The notes under the pieces were generated by a model. That model was not told where the DNA came from, searched no databases, and worked only from the letters and a program-made list of their open reading frames with translations. A stretch of DNA of 64,000 bases from Globodera rostochiensis (lineage: Eukaryota > Nematoda > Chromadorea > Rhabditida > Heteroderidae). Position numbers and translations under genes: made by a program. The DNA lies in contig JAEVLN010000004.1 of assembly GCA_018350325.1 (NCBI GenBank), positions 3,658,001 to 3,722,000 on the forward strand. Reading direction: 5' to 3'. Numbering within the stretch: the first letter of the stretch is position 1; every line of letters starts with the position of its first letter. Below are positions 59,152 through 64,000 of the stretch, piece by piece.

Positions 59152-60954
59152 TTTAAAAGTTCGGAATTATTTTCTAAAAGAAATGTGCTGAATTTGGAAA
59201 AATTGTGAATTGGGTGGTGGAAATGATAAGATGATGATGGGAAACCTACAAATTTAAAGACCAATCAGAACCTCGGGTGGAAGAAATGATCCAAAACGGG
59301 GGTTAGTCTTTCGATGAAAAATCTTTACTATTTTTGATGCAGGGAAAATGGACGGAGGAGTAATTTTATTCGATTGTGTTGTCTTATCGGCAATGACTCG
59401 CAACTCTTAACTCAACCAACAACAATCGCTGGCTTCCGTTGGGTCTATTCCCCTCCCCTCCCCTTCTCGACTCCGTTCTTGTTTTACGAAACTCCGTGGC
59501 GTTGGGAATTTACACGTCTTTCTTCGTCTGGTACTGGTTGAGCAGTGAAACTGAAAAGCAAAACTAAAGGAGCGAAAAGAAAACAACGAATTTTGTTGGG
59601 TTTTAGGTCCGCCCGGAGCTTGGGGATAGATTGGAGATGGGTGAGTGATGGATTGATGGAATGTGAAAGGATGGCGGCGACCCCAACCCCCGCAGAGTTA
59701 GTCGGTCTCTGCCGGCCCGCCTCCCCAGCCTCGAGCGGTCTCCCCCCCCCCCCCGCCATACCCTCCACTACCACACCACGTGTTGTCTCCTACACACCAA
59801 CCAACGCGTTGACTGCACTTTGTACCCTTCATTCACTCACCCACATTCCCCCCTCATCAGCAACGCCACCCCCCCCCCCACCAGTCGCCTTTATCCTGTT
59901 GACGAATGGATATTGCTCGGCGAACATATGACGGGATGTACTTTGACCCCAACACCCACCCCCCCCCCAATGTAATGCGAGGGGCAAGGAAAACCGACGT
60001 CGAACGGCGGCTGATAATGACGAAAGAGCAAATTGATTGAAGGGATATAGACCAGAGTAAGCAATGGTCTCTTTTTAAAGAAATGTTGTTTTTTTTAGTC
60101 GAATCTTTAAAAATGTTCCTACTCTGTTTTTTTTATTATTGTAGTGTAGTGCCCGATGGCGTGATTGACATAAACTACCTAAGCGGCAATTACGTTTATT
60201 TCTTGAAAATTACCCGCCGACTTTTAAAGAAATTATTTCGTTAAAAGATCATAGATCGTTTTGATTAGCTAACGATTGGTCTTATGCGCACACAACCATC
60301 GGTGGGTTGTTGCAGCTTAGGTTAGTCGGCCATGGATTGAGAAAGTAAGCTCAAAAACAAACAAAAGTATGCGGAAATGAAACTCAGCTCTATTTGTAAA
60401 AGTGTTTGATCAGAAAAAGTGACAAAAAAAGATGCATTGAATTCATCCACCCATCCTAAACCATAACACAAAGGGTTGGTAGCGAGAAAAGTACAAAACG
60501 ATCACTAAAAAGGGAAGGGAGGGAGGGAGCACGAGGGGAGGGAAAGGAAGGGAAGAGAGAGAACGGATCGCACGGACTTTGTTGTTTTGTGTCCATTTAG
60601 GGGGGTGAGTACGCCTGGACTTTGTAGTTTTGTAGCTTTTTGCTATGAAATTCTCTGAAAGAATACAAAAGTACACAGTTGTAGAAAAGGTGACATTAAG
60701 ACACCGCAATTTCTGACAATTTTAGAATAAAAATTCTACAAATTTTACCAAAAGGGTCCCCTTATGGCTTTGGCCAACTTTGAGGGGCTATAACTTTTTC
60801 AGAGGTGGCTTCCACGCAGATTTAGAGATGTTGAACGGGCGCCCTATTGATCCTTTTAAGATGGGCGCCCAAATGAACGACTCCCAAGTGCGTGACGATT
60901 TTACTGAAGAAAATAACTCAAATGCTTTTTACCGACACGATTTGTAACAGATCA
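59152..60954. other. Long intergenic stretch, low-complexity
   Basis: 1.8 kb between CPT1 and the gamma-tubulin complex gene. It has C runs (about 59743-59753, 59870-59880, 59960-59968), a purine-rich GGGAGGGAG patch (60510-60560) and one open frame on + (59545-59931) that is Pro/Thr-rich and probably spurious. I see no homology, RNA gene or transposon ends. Confidence 0.45.
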
Positions 60955-63900
60955 TCAATGATAAGGCTGTGTTATCAGTTTGAGTGCATCTATAAGATCG
61001 GCCGGGGATGCGAATGGCAATTGCCGGGACCGAGAAGATGAGCATGTAATGGCGGGGATGTGTTTGTCCGTTGTTTTGATGAAATTGTGCTGACGATGTT
61101 TGATGTACAGACATGTCCTTCTCAACCGGTCCGACAACTCAATTAAAAGCCGTACTTCTGGGTCTTCAAGACGATCATCTCCATCTTGAGCATTTGATCC
61201 ATTATCGGAAATATCGAATCCATCAAAAGACGAGACAGTCGAAGGGTTGCTGAAAGCGTTGCCTATTTGAATGAGTTCGTCAATTGGCTCGCGGAACAGA
61301 TCTTCGATAAACTGAAAAGTTGATTGGAAATTAACATTCTTCGATTGGAATTCCATTTCTAAATGGCTCACACAAAGCAAGCTGGTCAGAGCATTCTTCC
61401 ATTCCTGCACCACTTCCAGTGAGTCATTAAGATGAATGTTTTCATCATCATTACGTTGTTTTTCGGCATTTTCAACCAATGCACGGACACAGACCGAGTT
61501 TAATGAAGAGAACTGGAACCAAACTTCTCTTTACCAGATACAGAAGAACGTTAAATCTTATGAATTCTAACTACAATATTCACATGAATGAACAGAAGTT
61601 GGAACAGTGACTGCAGCTGACGCATTAGCCGAGTGCCCAACGCTCGACGCAAACGCTCTTTGAGGTCGTCAGTCACAAATGGAATTGCTCCGGTGGGCCA
61701 TTGTCGTCGGAAGCGTCCCTCACGACGGTGGCTCAATGCGATGGAGTCCATCACTAGGAGAAGGGCGTGTTGGATACGACGAAGGCGAACAGAAACAGCA
61801 AAGAGTTGCTGGTAGAGGTGCTGGTCAAGCAGAACTCGAAGTGGCCAAAATTGCTGAAAGTTAGAATGGTAAATAGGTAATTTAGATATTCCTACTCTTG
61901 CAAAGAATTCTGTGCTTCTCTTTTCAACATCGCCTTCGGTGTCGAGCAGTTCGTGAAGAGAGTGCTCTCGAGTCCAAAACGAATTCAGCGAAGTGATATT
62001 CTGAAATAAGTCTCAGCAATTTTATTATGGAATGGCTTTATTACGAGAACAAATCTCAGTTGATCTTTAAGCAAATTTTCTCTCGTTAAATGGACAAGCA
62101 AAAGCTTGTCCAATTGGACACTGTGATGGACGAGCGATTGACGAGCAAGTTGTGTGAGAAAACTTTGGGTAAAGTGCAGCCTGAATGGAAAAAAGGTCTA
62201 GTCCTTAAAGCACAAGTCGAGAAAATAAAAAAGAATTCAAAGTGCAGCTTCAAGTGTTACATGCCTTCCGTCCTCTCTGAATTTGTGCCAATGCGCAACA
62301 AAAATCTCATGAAATGGACGCAAATGGCCATTCTCTTCCAACTCTCTTAACGGAGCCGACCGTTCACAATTTGTAACAAAATGAAATCGGCCGAGCGTCA
62401 GCTCGTCGTCCGCCCAAAGGGACTCCAAAAAATCCAATTTATCTGCGCTTAAAGAGTAAATTAACTTTAAACAAATATTTGAAATTACTTCGTTAGCCGA
62501 TCTTCCGCTCCATCGGTGGCCGACTTGAGACGCAAAGTGAGGTATTTGCCCAGCAAATGGACAAAGCCCTCAAAGAGCGTTGTCTTCCAAACGGGCTTAA
62601 GTTGTTTAACATTTTTAACTAAGTTAATTTCAGAGGGTACCATTCGATTCTCGGTTTCATAAACGGGCCAAAAGTTAAGATTCTGCAGAAAATCGGACCA
62701 AAATGTGAAAATTGGCGGCTGTTTTGTCAGCCTTCGGACATTTTTTGATGTCACTAACTGTTCGAGGAAATGTGGAAAGTCGGAAAATCGCCGTTTCAGC
62801 GTCTGCAAAAAATCATCAAAAGGTCGAAGACCTAAAAACAAGAAATACGTGTCCATACTTTTGCGGCCCGACTTTTCGCTAAATTCAAAAACATTAAAAA
62901 CACATACAAGCACTCATGATCTGCTACTGTATTTATATTGTACAATACAAACCAGACCAAGTTAATCGGATTTAAGGCTTGCTCAAGACCAGACGGGCGT
63001 TAAAAATTCCCATTTTGGCCGCAAATGTCAGCCAAAAAGCCCAAACCAGGGTTAACCAAAAAAATCCCGGTTCTACGGAACCGCCAACACTAATCCGGAC
63101 CGCAAATGTTCGGCAACCAATAAATGTAAAATGCTCACCAGCAAATTGAGCTTCCGAGTCCAGCCTTTTGCCTGCCACCGTTTTCGCCTCAGCAAAGAAT
63201 GATAAGGCGGCACAGACGGGAGAGACTAATGCATCATGGCCCAACAGAAAATTGCCCTCAAAACCCTTTACAAAAAAATGGTTTGAAAAAATAGAACAAA
63301 CATTTGAATATGACAACGAATTGGCAATGAATTCATCAATCAACCATAATTTTCGACGCAATTCGGAAGCTGTTTGGAGAGTTATCTGAAAAGATGTCTC
63401 TTTAAAACGGATTCTAAGTAATGGGATCAATAAACTAACTTCGATTTGGCTCCTGTGCCATGCCGAAACAACGTCGTGGTCCGACCCTCCACCATAAAGT
63501 CTGTCGATGGCCCACCGCTGCCAATTGATGTAAAACTTGCGTTGGCGATCTTCGCTTAACGGAGCCGACGGCGGAGCAGTGGGCAACAGCAAAGACCTAT
63601 TTCAAACCAGTGGATTCAAATCGCTTTCAAAAAACTGTCCCGATTTACACATCGAACGAGAAGTCCCTCCCCCAAATTCACCTGCAAATTGCTCTAAACA
63701 AATCCTGTGCTTGAACATTGGTCCTTTTCTCTACAAGATGATGTCCACCGATTGTGCCATTAAGAAAAGGTCTTTGCAATGGCAACGAATTGATTGAGGA
63801 AGCAGGCGGAAAATAAAATGGAGCAAAGTTTGCAGCCGAATCATCCGAAGGGGGCACAAAGAGCAAATTCGTTGAAGTTTGTCCATTCATCATAGGCAGC

Positions 63901-64000
63901 AAAAGTTTAAAATTGAAACAAACATTCGTAATGACAAATAAATATTTAACAGCAAGCAAATCAATGCGACAATGGCATTCAAATCCAAGTGTGTACGCGT
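60955..64000 (-). CDS. Gamma-tubulin complex component, GCP4/5/6 type (5' end outside window)
   Basis: The 3' part of a GCP (GRIP-domain) protein; its stop is TGA at 60957-60955 and the gene continues past 64000. GCP features in order: RKFYINWQRWAIDRLYGGGSD (about 63480-63560); KQPPIFTFWSDF ... GKYLTLR (about 62520-62730), the region before the GCP helical bundle; LHFTQSFLTQLARQSLVHHS and LLLVHLTRENLLKDQLRFVL (about 62060-62200); and the C-terminal gamma-tubulin-binding start QFWPLRVLLDQHLYQQLFAV with RLRRIQHALLLVMDSIAL and LMRQLQSLFQLLFIHVNI (about 61560-61855). The tail, EVVQEWKNALTSLLCVSHLE onward, is helical, ending LITQPYH. The domain order and length fit GCP5 better than GCP2/3, but the exact class needs an alignment. 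Exon edges are approximate. Confidence 0.7.

Noticed and set aside
59545..59931. 128-codon Pro/Thr-rich frame downstream of CPT1
   Set aside because: It is low-complexity, runs through C homopolymers and has no recognisable domain or splice context.
1..64000. Defence systems, phage genes, CRISPR, tRNA or rRNA genes
   Set aside because: I looked on both strands and found no array, T-loop or rRNA core motif; the gene content is eukaryotic housekeeping.

Overview
The window is nuclear DNA of an animal, almost certainly a nematode. Genes are dense, mostly intact and broken by many short introns (about 35-70 nt) with a TTTTAG/TTTCAG acceptor. Several start codons lie a few bases after an acceptor-like site, as expected where a spliced leader is added. 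Two same-strand genes are only 121 nt apart, the spacing of a nematode operon. Many introns begin with GC instead of GT, a trait reported as raised in cyst nematodes, so a clade IV (tylenchid) species is my best guess; this is inference. I saw no rRNA, tRNA, CRISPR array or bacterial-type operon.

Layout: (1) 3' end of an ltd-1/hillarin gene (+, 352-1286). (2) CWC27 cyclophilin (-, 1741-4408), head to head with tsn-1/SND1 (+, 4956-9216), followed on the same strand by TSR1 (9721-13562) and WASHC4/SWIP (13786-19208). (3) A macrodomain hydrolase (-, 19305-20251), head to head with the RPRD1-type gene cids-1 (+, 20742-22845). (4) eIF5B (-, 23323-27470), head to head with WDR18 (+, 28248-30748), with a transposon-like element between them. 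(5) The ER metallopeptidase ERMP1 (-, 31583-35744). (6) A LUC7-like U1 snRNP factor (-, 37004-39262), head to head with the checkpoint clamp loader RAD17 (+, 39670-42561). (7) A phospholipid-phosphatase-like membrane protein (+, 43386-45782), convergent with SMNDC1 (-, 46032-47052), which lies just downstream of USP39 (-, 47174-49593). (8) A ZFC3H1-like zinc-finger protein (+, 50024-52395) and the ESCRT-III subunit CHMP2A (+, 53134-54375). (9) Carnitine palmitoyltransferase 1 (-, 55266-59151). (10) The 3' part of a gamma-tubulin complex component (-, 60955 to beyond 64000).

Most genes serve RNA and ribosome metabolism: splicing (CWC27, LUC7L, USP39, SMNDC1), ribosome assembly and translation (TSR1, WDR18, eIF5B), Pol II termination or RNA decay (cids-1, ZFC3H1, tsn-1). 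The rest serve membrane traffic (WASHC4, CHMP2A), DNA-damage signalling (RAD17), lipid metabolism (CPT1, PLPPR-like) and microtubule nucleation.

I did not find a new multi-gene system. The most interesting points are: a RAD17 homologue with both Walker motifs altered; a USP39-SMNDC1 splicing-factor operon candidate; at least 14 GC-AG introns; three inverted-repeat elements, two with 8-9 bp target duplications; a GCP4/5/6-type gene, a class C. elegans lacks as far as I know; and five single-base frame breaks in otherwise conserved genes, which look like consensus errors. Exon coordinates were placed by eye from splice consensus, phase and homology remembered from known families; no alignment was run.
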